Assembly: GCF_019061125.1 (NCBI RefSeq)
Contig: NZ_JAHQYI010000001.1
Coordinates: forward strand, 310,001 to 374,000
Length of the DNA stretch: 64,000 nt
Source: Microbacterium sp. NC79
Lineage (GTDB): Bacteria > Actinomycetota > Actinomycetes > Actinomycetales > Microbacteriaceae
Direction: 5' to 3'
Shown: piece after piece, positions 18,581-27,744 of the stretch
Numbering within the stretch: position 1 is the first letter of the stretch
How the letters are laid out: each line of letters starts with the position of its first letter
Notes under the pieces: generated by a model
The model's database searches: none
What the model was told of the DNA's origin: nothing
The model's input: the letters and a program-made list of their open reading frames with translations, nothing else
Made by a program: the position numbers and the translations under genes

Positions 18581-20248
18581 TCAGCTCGGCGTCGTTGACG
18601 TCGATAGCGCTCGCTGTTGCCGTGTTGCCGTGTTGCTCACGAGACCGCGATCGAGGTCAGCCTGCGTCAGAACGTAGGTTGCGACCGCCGTCACGCTTTC
18701 GCCAGCCGCGAGTACGCCGACGCCGCGAGGCCAGTCGTAGTCGATCGTGCTGAGACCCGCAAGGTCATCGTCGATCGACACCGCGTGTACCGTCACGTTG
18801 CTGTCGCTACTGATCTCAAATGTGTACGTGATGGTGTCACCCGCGCGCACGTCGTCGGTCGTATCAAGCGATGCCGACTTCGTGAAGCTCAGCGCCGATA
18901 CGGCAGGTAGCGGCATCGTGGCCGTCGCGCTTGCTGCGACCTGTTCACCACCACCCGACTGCACGACCACGTTCGCCGCGTTGGCCACCGAGCCAGTATC
19001 GATGTCCTCCTCGGTCAGAACGTAGGTTGCCATCGTCGTGACGCTCTCGCCAGCCGCGAGCGTGCCCTCTACCGTCGGCCAACCAGCCGGGAAGTCGAGT
19101 GCCGACAACCCTGCCATCGCATCCGTGATGTCAACGCCCGTGATGGTTCCGCCGCCGACGTTGGAAGCCACAATTGTGTACTCCACGACATCGCCAGCGC
19201 GCGGGTCTTGGGCAGAAGCGGGGGCCTGCAGCGACGCCGTTTTCGTGAGCGCGATGCGGTCGATGTGGTTTGTGTCTGTTGCTTGTCCGCTCAGCGTCAC
19301 CCCGGTGAACGCCGGGTCAGAAGCCGAAGCGACAACAGAGTTCTGCAGGCTCGTGGCACCAGCGGCGTCAAGGACGCGCACGGTTACCGAAACCTGGGCA
19401 GATGCAGCGGCCGCAAGTTCAGCGACATTCCACGTGACTTCCGTACCGTCGAACGATCCGCCGTCGGAGGCCGACACGAACTCCATGTTTGCCGGGAGCG
19501 CGTCAACGATCGATACATCGGCGAGCGGTTCGGCAATGAGCTGGTTGCTGGCGTTGATCGTGTAGGTCAACAGCTGTCCGGGGGCGGCCGCAGGCACGGC
19601 ATCGTCCTTAACAACCGTGAGGCCGCTCAGCGGGGCGGCCGCAGCGTTCACGACCGTTGCTTCATTGTTTGTGTTGTCATCATCGTGCAACGGTGAAGAC
19701 ACGGTTCCCGAAACGGTTACGGGCGATGCCGTGACAACGATCGGAAGGTTCAGCGCAACGCTGTCGGATGCTGCGAGGGCTTCACCGTACGTGCACTCGA
19801 GGGACGCAGGACCATCGATCGGTGCCGTGTCATTCGCCGAACAAACCCAGTTGTCGAACTCGAGCGACGTTACCTGCATGTTGGCAGGAACATCGATCGA
19901 GACGACCGGTACCGCGGTATTTCCGCTGACGTTAGTGACGGTGAACGGCACGGTCGACGGACGATCAAGCTGGAGGTTGTCAGGTGCTTCCACCGTGACA
20001 GCCAGATCAGCCGCTTCGACGATTGCGCACACCGGGCTCGGCTCACTCACGGGCACACCCGTGGCAGCCGTTGCGATCGAGTTGCACGCACGTTCTCCCG
20101 CTACCGCGGCGCCCAAGACATTGGCCGTATAGGTAAACGTCGCCTCCGCACCCGGCGCCAGCAACCGCAGCCCGCACCGAAACCGCACCAGCAGGTTCCG
20201 TCGACCAGTTCGCAGCACAATCTGCGGGGCCGCCCGGATACACCTCAC
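18581..20248 (-). pseudogene. Fragment B: DUF11/DUF7507 repeat region
   Basis: Meaningful text begins near 20170 with [16 protein letters not shown] and ends at NTAT near 18625. It contains a DUF11-like module ([21 protein letters not shown]) and two repeats ending [17 protein letters not shown] and [18 protein letters not shown]. The last 14 codons are out of frame because of the 8-bp duplication. Confidence 0.75.
18616..18636 (-). repeat. 8-bp tandem duplication that shifts the LPATG frame
   Basis: The plus-strand octamer GTTGCCGT is present at 18616-18623 and 18624-18631, followed by GTTGC. Coding-strand reading with a single copy gives [15 protein letters not shown] in frame; with two copies the frame is lost within five codons. 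This is direct evidence of a slippage event. Confidence 0.92.
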
Positions 20249-22274
20249 TGCGGCAGGGGTTCGTCGACTCGGAGTAGGTCAGCGTCAGGTTAGAAGAAAC
20301 ATGGGGAACCGTCTGAACGGTCTCTGCGAACTGCGAACCGCGCGGTGTTGCAGCGCTACCACTGCTGATTCCGGTGTCACCAACGTGCGGCAGCACGTCG
20401 TATGCCACGACGTTCGACAGCGACGTGGTTCCGTTGTTGCGGAGCGTGACGCGATACTTCACATCGGTCGCCACCGGAGAAATCGGCACGGCCTGCGACG
20501 AGTCGGAAAGCCAATCGCAACCATCCGCGGCGTCAGCGTTCACCCGGCAGATTTCCTTCACGGAGCTGAGTGCAGCGGCCGCACCGACCGTAATGGGCTT
20601 GGTCGTCGTCACAGCAAAGTACTCAGTCGTGACGGAGTCACCGTCGAGATCAGCAACGTCGGTGTACCGCTGGCCGTTGCTTGCTCCACCCCAGGTCGAT
20701 GTGTAGCCGGGGAACGAGTGTGACGCGTCGCCGATAGCGCCGGACGCAATAGCCTGCGAACCGGGGGTGGCGGCAGCGGTCGGCATCGCCTGGAGACGAA
20801 GCGCCGGCCACGTTGCGTTGTCACCCCACGTGGTGCCAGCCGGCCACGTCACGGCAAGCGCTTCGCGCGCTTCGCCATCAATCGTGACGGTCTTCTTCTC
20901 AAACAGTGCACCACTCGGCGCGCCAGTGGCTAGCGACCATGAGTTGTTCACCAGCGCCCAGTTTGCCGGCGCGATGAAAATGTACTGGGGCTCAGGGGCC
21001 GCGCCGTCCTTCATCGCCGAGGTCACACCATGGAGGGTGAAGTTCACAGGCACGCCCGGAACAGGGCTGCCGGGTGTCGTGAGCGACGTTGACATCACGC
21101 TGGTGAAGTTGGCGGGGCGCGGCGTGATGACAAGATCCACGGCGTTGCTACCCGAGTTAAAGTCCGGCAGGTTGTTGCCCGGGTAGGTCATGATGGCAGA
21201 AGCTGTGTTAGTGAGAGGCCAACCGGTGTCGGGTGCGATACCAACCGTCGTGTACTTCACCCGCACGTTGTACTCGTTCACGAGCGGTGTTGACGACTGT
21301 TCTTTGTTGGGGCCCGCGATTTCGGGTGAGGTCACCGTGATCGCCGTGATCCGACGGCCGGCGGGCGCGGTGTACGTGCCTACTGCGGTTCCGGTCGTGT
21401 TGTCGTCGAGCGTGTACGCGATCTTCCCGCCGCCGTCAGCAACGACCTCGTGCGCGCGAATGTGGTCGGCACCGAGGCCGTTGTCGGTGATGACGGCAAC
21501 ACCAGGCACGTTCGCCTTGTTGCCAACACGAATCGTGAATGTGTTGCTAAATCCGTTGTCCCAAATGATGTTGGGAGAAACCTGCGTGGTCGAGGATTTC
21601 CCTACTTTCGTCGCGAGAGCGAACGGTTCACAGGATGTGATGTCGTGCGTGGTGGTCGCGGAGTCCGACTTGACCTGACCGTCCAAATACGTGACGGACG
21701 TATCGAACGACGCTGTTGCGGTTGCGCTACAGGAGTCAGTGAACATTGCCTTCGGGAACTGCACCGTGACGTTGCGAGCGGCGCCGAAGCCGTTTACCGA
21801 TCCCCAACCCGTGGCTGCGCTCACGCCGGTGTCGCGCCAGGTGACTGTGCCGGTTCCGGAATCAAATACACCGCCATGAGAGGCGCTGACAAATGTCGCG
21901 CCCGTCGGCATGTGGAAGACATTGGTGTACGACTCTGCGCACAACTTTGACGGTTCTGCGTGGTTCGCCGTGCTGCGGTACCACATGCAATCCGACGCCA
22001 TGCGAAGTGTATATGAGTAGTCAGTGTCAGCACGCGCGAGACCTTGCGAGGCAAATGCTACGAGCGGTGCCTTCGTGTCGATCCGCCACGTCAGGACGTC
22101 GGAGGCCGAGTGCGAGGCGCCTGCGTTGGCGGCATCTGCGGTTACGGTCGTGGTGATTTCTTCACCGTCGAGGAAGAACGACTGTGCCGCGGGCGCGTTG
22201 GCCCCGCGTTCTTGCCAGTTGTATAGCACCGTAAACGTTCCCGATGCTCCCGCAGGCAACGTGCCCAGGTGCAC
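20043..22274 (-). pseudogene. Fragment A: N-terminal beta-sandwich region of the broken LPATG protein
   Basis: A 743-codon open frame from GTG 22274. The text is rich in Thr/Ser/Val strands with repeated domain-like blocks (VTWRDTGVSAATGWGSV, FTIRVGNKANVPGVAVI, KYRVTLRNNGTTSLSNVVAY). The protein-like pattern holds up to about codon 705 (around 20170), then turns to frame-shifted text ending at the stop. Protein-like codons also continue upstream of the GTG to a TAG near 22366, so the annotated start is arbitrary. Confidence 0.75.
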
Positions 22275-22382
22275 GACGTCGCCAGAAATCTCGTTGGGTT
22301 TCTTTATGCACGAATCTGGAAATCGCGCAGAGATTGAACTTAGACAACCGCAAATATTCTAAAGTAACTCATAAATGTTCGA

Positions 22383-22409
22383 TGTTTCACCCACTGTTTC
22401 ACCCTGTCG
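22383..22409 (+). promoter_or_regulatory. Direct repeats TGTTTCACCC upstream of the LAL regulator
   Basis: TGTTTCACCC occurs at 22383-22392 and 22395-22404 with a 12-nt period, in an AT-rich stretch between the broken LPATG gene and the regulator. The last 12 bp, TTCACCCTGTCG (22398-22409), recur inverted just downstream of the regulator gene. Candidate operator for autoregulation. Confidence 0.4.
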
Positions 22410-22497
22410 ATCACCCCGCTTCGCGTCGTGCAGAGAGGCCTGGCGGATAGGCTAAGTCGCCGCGTGAATACAACGATCGACGTAAGGAGACCGCAAC

Positions 22498-25068
22498 GTG
22501 TCGGTGCCGGAAGACAGTGGCTCGGGTGGACTCCGATCAACGTTGCCGACGGCGCGACGGGGCGTTCCCGTTAGCGGATCAGTGATCGATCGTGACGATT
22601 TCTCTCGCTGGATGCATCGCCACGAACACGTGCCGGTTCGGGTGGTGAGTGGCGTATTCGGAGCGGGCAAGACGTCTGCGCTTATCTCGTGGGCTCAGAA
22701 CCGCGATGATGCTGCCGGGTACCTGGTGTGGGTCGCGTTGGACACAGATGTTCGGGCGCGAGACTCGTTTTGGCTTCTGTTCTTGCATCATCTTGAAGCC
22801 CTGAGCGTGCCCGTCGATGCTGACCTGACAATTGCTCTCCTCGATCAGGAAACTCACGGCCCGCGGTTGCCCGCGCTTCTCGCTCGACAGCTTGAGCGCA
22901 GCGGTGTGCTCACTCTTGTTGTTGATGCCGGAGCGGAGTACATCGATGATGGTGTCGCGCGAGATATCGTGCGACTGGTCGACCTGTGTCCAGAGCTTCG
23001 AGTCGTGATCGCAACCCGTCAGGGCGCTACTGATCGAGAATCTGTCGCTCGGCTGGGCGACAGATTGGCCCTTGTCGACCCCGTGCTGTTGGCATTTTCT
23101 CCCGCCGAGGCGCGCCAGCTTGCGGGGGCAGAGGGCATCACTTTGGATGCTCAACGCGCAAAGCAAATCATTGACGCCACCGGCGGGTGGGCGGCAGCGG
23201 TGCACGCCGCAATTCGTTCGGCCTCACGTGACGACGACTGGGTTGCTGGTCTTGCCGAGCGCCTGTTGGACGAAGTTCGAACGCACCCCGGTTACGGGGC
23301 CCTGCGCGTTCTTGGGCTCGCCGACTCGATCGCACCGCATGACGTCATGGAGCTGGGGCTCGGTGACGTGGCGGACGACATCGTGAATGAGCTGGTCTTG
23401 CGTGGAGTCGCGACTCGCGATGAGCGGAAAGTGGCCTTGCAGCCGATCATTCGGTTCGCATTGCAGACCGAGTTTGAAGCTCAAGCACCGCAAGAGTTCA
23501 AAGAGGCGCACCGCCAATGGGCTCGCCACCGGCTTCGTCACGATGTAGCGCGAGCGGCATACGCGCATGCCGTCGCTTCGGAAGATTGGCCGCTCGCTGC
23601 CCGAGCGTACCGCCGCTATCTCCTCGCGATCACGGAGAGGGAACGCCGGCCGGCTACACGACCGATTCCTTCCGCGGCTCTGCGAGCACAACCGATTCTG
23701 CGTTTCGCGGTTGCCCTCGACGATCTATCAAACGGGCGTCGTGCTCGAGCGTTGCAAGGATTTGCCGCAATGCTTGCTGTCGCGCAGGGGCGCCAGCTCG
23801 CGCACCGTACCGCGACGATTGATGACATCTGGATCCGTACGCTCGTCATGGTCAGCTTGCGACTTCTCGGGCAGCACGAAATGGCTCGTTCTGCGTTGCG
23901 CGGGTTGACCCGTATGGCGCACAGCATCGATGACCGCGATGAAGAAATTGTCGAGGGCCGCTCGAAGCTTCTCACGCAGGGTGCCACGACGCTCATCCTG
24001 TCCGGGCACCTGACGGAGGCCTCCGATCACCTAGAAGAAGCGGGACTCACTCCGCTTATCGGACGGCCGCCGCTGGAACGCGCCCGCGTTCTGAGCATGA
24101 TCGCGATGGTGGATGCGCTTCGGGGAGACATCAGGACGGCCTCTGCCGCACTGGCCGAATGTGATGCGCTCAGCCTGCCCACGGGCCTCGGCGACTCATA
24201 TACCGGGCTCCCGGCGATGGTCGCGGGCGCTCTGGTGGCTTTGGAACGCGGCGATTGGGCAACGGCAGACGCGTTTTTGCGCAGGACCGACACGCACGCC
24301 CCGACAACAGAGTTCTGGGCTGTTCTCCTGCAAGCCGGAACCATGCTGGAGTGGCACCGCCAGGGCGCCCCGGCAGCCCTCGGCTATTTGGAACAAGGCA
24401 TGGAACAGCATGTGCACCGAGGCACACAAAGCCCGTTCGCCACGCACACGCTGCACGTCTTACGAATTACTCTGCTCATCGCTGTCGGGCGATTCGTCGA
24501 GGCGAAGGAGGCTCTCGCCGGCGTGCCGCAACGGCGTTCGCGTCGCTGGACGCTGATGAAGGCCTACAGTGAGTTGTTTTCCGGTGACCCGAATCGTGCG
24601 AACGCGCTCGCCGTCAGCAGTCTCCGTCAGGCGGACACCCCTCGCGAGCGAATCGCGCTCCTTGTGATTGCAGCCGCAGCGTCGCACCGCGTTGGTGACA
24701 CGACGATGAGTGCGCGCTATGCGGCCTCAGCGAGCGCGGAGGCTCGAAAGTTCCAACTGTGGCAGGTGCTGACGCTTATCCCGAAGCCGGAAGCGGCGAT
24801 CCTCTTTGCGGGGGAGAGCGATGTGCTCGATGCCATTCGACACTCTCGCACCTTTCCGCTCGCAGCGGCGTCTTTGGGGGTGTTGTCGGCGCGCGAGCTT
24901 GTGGTTCTCCGCCAGCTCATTGACGACGCGACGATTGAACAGATCGCGAAGGATCTGTCCGTCTCGAGAAACACGGTGAAGAGCCAGCTGCGTGCGGTTT
25001 ATCGCAAACTGGGCGTCAACAATCGAGCAGAGGCAGTCAGTGAGGCGCGCCGTCTCCACCTGCTGTAG
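22498..25068 (+). CDS. LuxR-family ATP-dependent transcriptional regulator (MalT/LAL type)
   Basis: An 856-residue protein beginning at GTG, with AAGGAGA upstream. The N-terminal STAND-type ATPase has a P-loop in SGVFGAGKTS (51-60) and a Walker B-like LTLVVDAG (about 139-146). Next is an all-helical, TPR-like middle (about residues 340-770), and a C-terminal LuxR helix-turn-helix: LSARELVVLRQLIDDATIEQ, then VSRNTVKSQLRAVYRKLGVN. Proteins of this build switch on target genes when a small ligand and ATP are bound. It is divergent from the broken LPATG gene, so that gene or the neighbouring surface genes may be its target; this is inference. Confidence 0.85.
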   Translation: MSVPEDSGSGGLRSTLPTARRGVPVSGSVIDRDDFSRWMHRHEHVPVRVVSGVFGAGKTSALISWAQNRDDAAGYLVWVALDTDVRARDSFWLLFLHHLEALSVPVDADLTIALLDQETHGPRLPALLARQLERSGVLTLVVDAGAEYIDDGVARDIVRLVDLCPELRVVIATRQGATDRESVARLGDRLALVDPVLLAFSPAEARQLAGAEGITLDAQRAKQIIDATGGWAAAVHAAIRSASRDDDWVAGLAERLLDEVRTHPGYGALRVLGLADSIAPHDVMELGLGDVADDIVNELVLRGVATRDERKVALQPIIRFALQTEFEAQAPQEFKEAHRQWARHRLRHDVARAAYAHAVASEDWPLAARAYRRYLLAITERERRPATRPIPSAALRAQPILRFAVALDDLSNGRRARALQGFAAMLAVAQGRQLAHRTATIDDIWIRTLVMVSLRLLGQHEMARSALRGLTRMAHSIDDRDEEIVEGRSKLLTQGATTLILSGHLTEASDHLEEAGLTPLIGRPPLERARVLSMIAMVDALRGDIRTASAALAECDALSLPTGLGDSYTGLPAMVAGALVALERGDWATADAFLRRTDTHAPTTEFWAVLLQAGTMLEWHRQGAPAALGYLEQGMEQHVHRGTQSPFATHTLHVLRITLLIAVGRFVEAKEALAGVPQRRSRRWTLMKAYSELFSGDPNRANALAVSSLRQADTPRERIALLVIAAAASHRVGDTTMSARYAASASAEARKFQLWQVLTLIPKPEAAILFAGESDVLDAIRHSRTFPLAAASLGVLSARELVVLRQLIDDATIEQIAKDLSVSRNTVKSQLRAVYRKLGVNNRAEAVSEARRLHLL

Positions 25069-25688
25069 GCCACAACGATCGTCTCCTGGGTGGACGACAG
25101 GGTGAATATCCCAACACCTACACACGGCCCGTTGCAGAGTCGGTAGAAATGACGTGGCGGCACATGTTGCGCCTGACCCCGATCTCCAACGGGCTGGCGC
25201 GTATCGGAGCGTTGTGCTTGATCCCACCCGGCTGCGCCTGTGACCCGTGTTCTCCGCTGCACACACGGGCGCAGCCACTCAGCCCCTGGTTCCGCTTCAA
25301 CCACCGTTCTGCACGTTGAGGTGTGACTGGTGTGACTGGTGTGACTGGTGTGACTGGAGTTGCTGGAGTTGCTGATGGGGCACTTTTTGCGTGCGTACCG
25401 ATGTGAGTCGTGCATAACGGTCGTTGTTGGGAGCGGAACCAGGGGTGTGGGAAGGGCGGATGGCCGTTACGTCGGATTTGGCGGCCGAAAGGGTCGAAAT
25501 GGGCCGAGTAAATCCTGCAGATGGGTTTTGTTCCTGCATAACGGTTATCGAGTGGGCGGAGCCACGCTACGACGCGAGAGGGTGCGGAACCACGGCGTGA
25601 GTGGGGCGGTGCGGAACCAGGGGTGCGGGCCAGGGACGGGCGGAACCACGCGGAGCGTTCCGGATCGGCACATCGCTACGCTGGATTC
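25069..25688. other. 620-nt spacer with several short repeats, no gene seen
   Basis: It holds CGACAGGGTGAA (25095-25106), the inverted partner of the repeat upstream of the regulator, and a 9-bp tandem array (25321-25374). The 11-mer TGCATAACGGT occurs twice (25411-25421, 25535-25545). CGGAACC occurs four times (25434, 25585, 25612, 25641), two of them followed by AGGGGTG. Possible promoter for the ComB-like gene: TACGCT at 25677-25682, 6 nt before its ATG. Open frames here look like non-coding text. Confidence 0.5.
25321..25374 (+). repeat. 9-bp tandem array, 4 + 2 units
   Basis: Four perfect copies of GTGTGACTG (25321-25356) are followed by two copies of GAGTTGCTG (25357-25374), all in one 9-nt period. 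Confidence 0.95.
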
Positions 25689-26330
25689 ATGTCATTCGAC
25701 GATCAGAGCACGTACCAGGTTCGGGCCGAGTGGGGTGTTGCGGGGCTTCGCCGCCTCGCTCCCGCCGACATCGTGATCGTCGTTGACGCCCTCCGCTTCA
25801 CGACCACGGTGACCGATCGTGTCGCCGCTGGTGACGTGGTTCCGCTCGACGACGACGCCTTCGCGGTGTCGATCAACGGCGCGGTCGTCGCGGCGGCGGC
25901 AGCTGACACCGGAGCGATCGTGCTCGCCGGCTCACTTCGCAACGCCAAGGCCGTTGCCGATGCGGTGCTCGCGATTCAACACGAGCGCGCTGCGCGCACG
26001 TCGATCGCCGTAATCGCGTGTGGTGAGCGGGTTTCGCGCGACAGCGCTGAGGTGCGGTTTGCCGTCGAAGACCAGCTCGCCGCCGGTGCCATCATCTCGG
26101 CCTTGAGCGACCTTGGCATCGACCACACGTCACCCGACGCCGCCGTCATGGGTGAGGGGGCGCGTGCCCTCAGCAGGGCCTGCGTTCACCTGTTCTTGGC
26201 GAGCGCCTCGGGCCGCGAACTCGTCGAGATGGGCCGCCGCGATGAGGTGGTCAGCGCGGCTACACGCGATGCGATCGACGCCGTCGCTATCTTGCGCGAC
26301 GGCGTTTTCGAAGCCCTCGTCACCAACTAG
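25689..26330 (+). CDS. 2-phosphosulfolactate phosphatase family protein (ComB-like)
   Basis: A 213-residue soluble protein. The ATG at 25689 is preferred over an in-frame upstream start because TACGCT lies 6 nt before it and family similarity begins at residue ~9 (QVRAEWG). ComB-type blocks are IVIVVDALRFTTTV (29-42), GAIVLAGSLRNAKAVADAV and IAVIACGER, with the C-terminal ASASGRELVEMG (about 179-190). In archaea ComB makes sulfolactate for coenzyme M. Bacteria of this kind do not make coenzyme M, so the real substrate is unknown. It is monocistronic and ends tail to tail with the SprT-like gene. Confidence 0.78.
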   Translation: MSFDDQSTYQVRAEWGVAGLRRLAPADIVIVVDALRFTTTVTDRVAAGDVVPLDDDAFAVSINGAVVAAAAADTGAIVLAGSLRNAKAVADAVLAIQHERAARTSIAVIACGERVSRDSAEVRFAVEDQLAAGAIISALSDLGIDHTSPDAAVMGEGARALSRACVHLFLASASGRELVEMGRRDEVVSAATRDAIDAVAILRDGVFEALVTN

Positions 26331-26377
26331 CCGGTGCTTCGCCGCGGACTCAGCCCCGTGGCGCCGCGACACCGAGG

Positions 26378-26929
26378 CTAGAACAGGGATTCGCCGTGGT
26401 ACGTGGGTTGCACGTCGCGCGTGGGCGCCGGGGGAGTCGTCTCACGAGGCTTCATCGCTTCGGCGCGCATTTCGTTGGTGACTTCGCGGCGCATCCACCC
26501 GATGCGGAAGGCCTCGTTGTAGACGGGGGAGCACTTCAAGCACGACGTTGCGCGTGACGGCTTGCGGTGGCGGTAAACGGTGTGACCCGAGGGGCACATG
26601 CCTACCCAGGCAGCGAGTTCGCGCGCCGTCTCACCGGTGTGGCGAACGCCGCCGACGTAGCCCAGCTCGCGGGCGATGCTGAGCCAGCGGCGGTTGTGGC
26701 CCTCGCGGGGCCCGGCCAACGCATGCGCAACCTCGTGCAAGAGCGTTTGGTAATTTTCTTCGTCATCAAAGCGTGCGGCAAGGTAACGCGACACGGTTAT
26801 GCGCTTGCGGGTGAAATCGCACAACCCAGCGCGCACCTTCGCGTGATCAAACGCAAACGTCCACGATGAATCTAGATGTTGGGTAATGAGGGCCTCGGCC
26901 CATACCCTCACGCGATCGAGATCTGACAC
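26378..26929 (-). CDS. SprT-like zinc metalloprotease-domain protein
   Basis: A 183-residue protein. The zinc-protease motif is HEVAHAL (H65, E66, H69) with a likely third ligand H78 in EGHNRRW, as in SprT/SPRTN. A short C-terminal zinc-ribbon-like part has C-P-S-G-H and CLKC. SPRTN proteins cut DNA-protein crosslinks; whether this small bacterial form does so is unknown. It starts with GTG at 26929, and TAGGCT (26936-26941 on the plus strand as AGCCTA) is 6 nt upstream, so it is probably leaderless. The downstream end lies 48 nt from the ComB-like gene, convergent. Confidence 0.82.
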   Translation of the reverse strand: MSDLDRVRVWAEALITQHLDSSWTFAFDHAKVRAGLCDFTRKRITVSRYLAARFDDEENYQTLLHEVAHALAGPREGHNRRWLSIARELGYVGGVRHTGETARELAAWVGMCPSGHTVYRHRKPSRATSCLKCSPVYNEAFRIGWMRREVTNEMRAEAMKPRETTPPAPTRDVQPTYHGESLF

Positions 26930-26950
26930 ACTTTGAGCCTACGCCGGACT

Positions 26951-27655
26951 TCAGACACGGGCCCGGTGGGCTGTGGAAACTGAGATCGTGTAGTGCGGCT
27001 GTTGCTCGTTTTGGTCGCCGAAATCCAACGTGTCTTCGCCGAAATCCAGCGTGTCCGGGTCATTGCGCAGCGTCGCCTCGGCCTCCGCGCTCGCCTGCTC
27101 AGCGGCGATGGAAACCGAAACTTCGTCGGCGTGCGCCGTCGACTCCCGTGCCAGTCGACGCTCAACGGCATCGATCGCCAAGAACGTCGTTTCCAGCTCG
27201 GCGTCGTTTGCGCCAGACTGCTGGCGGAAGAAAAGTGAACGCTTGAATGCGGCACGGGCGTCGTCGAGCGCGCCCGCATCGAAGTGAACCTTGCCAAGGT
27301 GCTGCATGGCAAACGCGGCAATGTGCGGCCATCCCTGACCCTCAGCCTCGTTCGCACATGTCGTCAGTTCGGCGACGGCCGCAGGAAATCCGCCTCGCCA
27401 GTGCACAACCGATGCGTGCAAAACGCGAGCGCGCAACAGGTCCTTGCGTGTGCCTGCCATGCGCGCCAACCGCACCGATTGTTCCGACACCTTCAGGGCA
27501 TCGTCGAGCTCGTTCAACATCTTCAGCAGAAATACCCGTTCCAGCAGGGCAGCCAGCGAACGCTGATCAGCAATCTGCTCCAGGCGGTCACGGCACTCGC
27601 TCAGGTCGACGCGCTCGCGAAGGGTGTCTCGGTCATACCCAAGAATGAGGCTCAT
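26951..27655 (-). CDS. Tetratricopeptide-repeat protein of unknown function
   Basis: A 234-residue soluble protein made mostly of paired helices (about residues 30-175) with TPR-like spacing: LAALLERVFLLKMLNELDDALKVSEQSV, AVAELTTCANEAEGQGWPHI, GALDDARAAFKRSLFFRQQ. The C-terminal tail is acidic and contains a small internal repeat, DTLDFGEDTLDFGD. AGGGAG precedes the ATG. It is likely a scaffold for protein contacts. It lies 21 nt upstream of the SprT-like gene, which has its own apparent -10 box. Confidence 0.7.
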   Translation of the reverse strand: MSLILGYDRDTLRERVDLSECRDRLEQIADQRSLAALLERVFLLKMLNELDDALKVSEQSVRLARMAGTRKDLLRARVLHASVVHWRGGFPAAVAELTTCANEAEGQGWPHIAAFAMQHLGKVHFDAGALDDARAAFKRSLFFRQQSGANDAELETTFLAIDAVERRLARESTAHADEVSVSIAAEQASAEAEATLRNDPDTLDFGEDTLDFGDQNEQQPHYTISVSTAHRARV

Positions 27656-27744
27656 GAAATCTCCCTGCGACGGCGATGCTTCCAGTGTGCCCCGGGAAAT
27701 CAGCAGGATCGGCCGGGCACGCCGCCCGTGCGAGGATCCATTGG

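Larger units (their letters stand above)
17519..22274 (-). pseudogene. Large LPATG surface-protein gene broken by at least four frameshifts and lacking a signal peptide
   Basis: Reading across frames gives one protein of about 1580 residues. Order: a ~700-residue beta-sandwich region, then at least four ~100-residue DUF11/DUF7507-type repeats (each ending in AxYVLTQADxDxGxVxN-like text), a Pro/Thr/Asp/Glu stalk, LPATG, a membrane helix and RRRKH. The frame changes near 20155-20190 (1 nt), at 18616-18636 (8-bp duplication), at 18060/18061 (1 nt missing) and at 17909-17912 (a C-run one base short on the coding strand). Removing the extra 8-mer restores the frame exactly. At the 5' end the open frame stops at a TAG about 90 nt upstream of GTG 22274 and no signal peptide is found in any frame. 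Decay, phase variation or assembly error remain possible. Confidence 0.85.

Noticed and set aside
22162..22353. 63-codon minus-strand ORF as the missing N-terminus of the broken LPATG gene
   Set aside because: No signal peptide and out of frame with the rest; its text does not resemble the surface protein.
25321..25374. Tandem 9-bp array as a CRISPR
   Set aside because: Units are directly adjacent with no spacers, and no cas gene is present.
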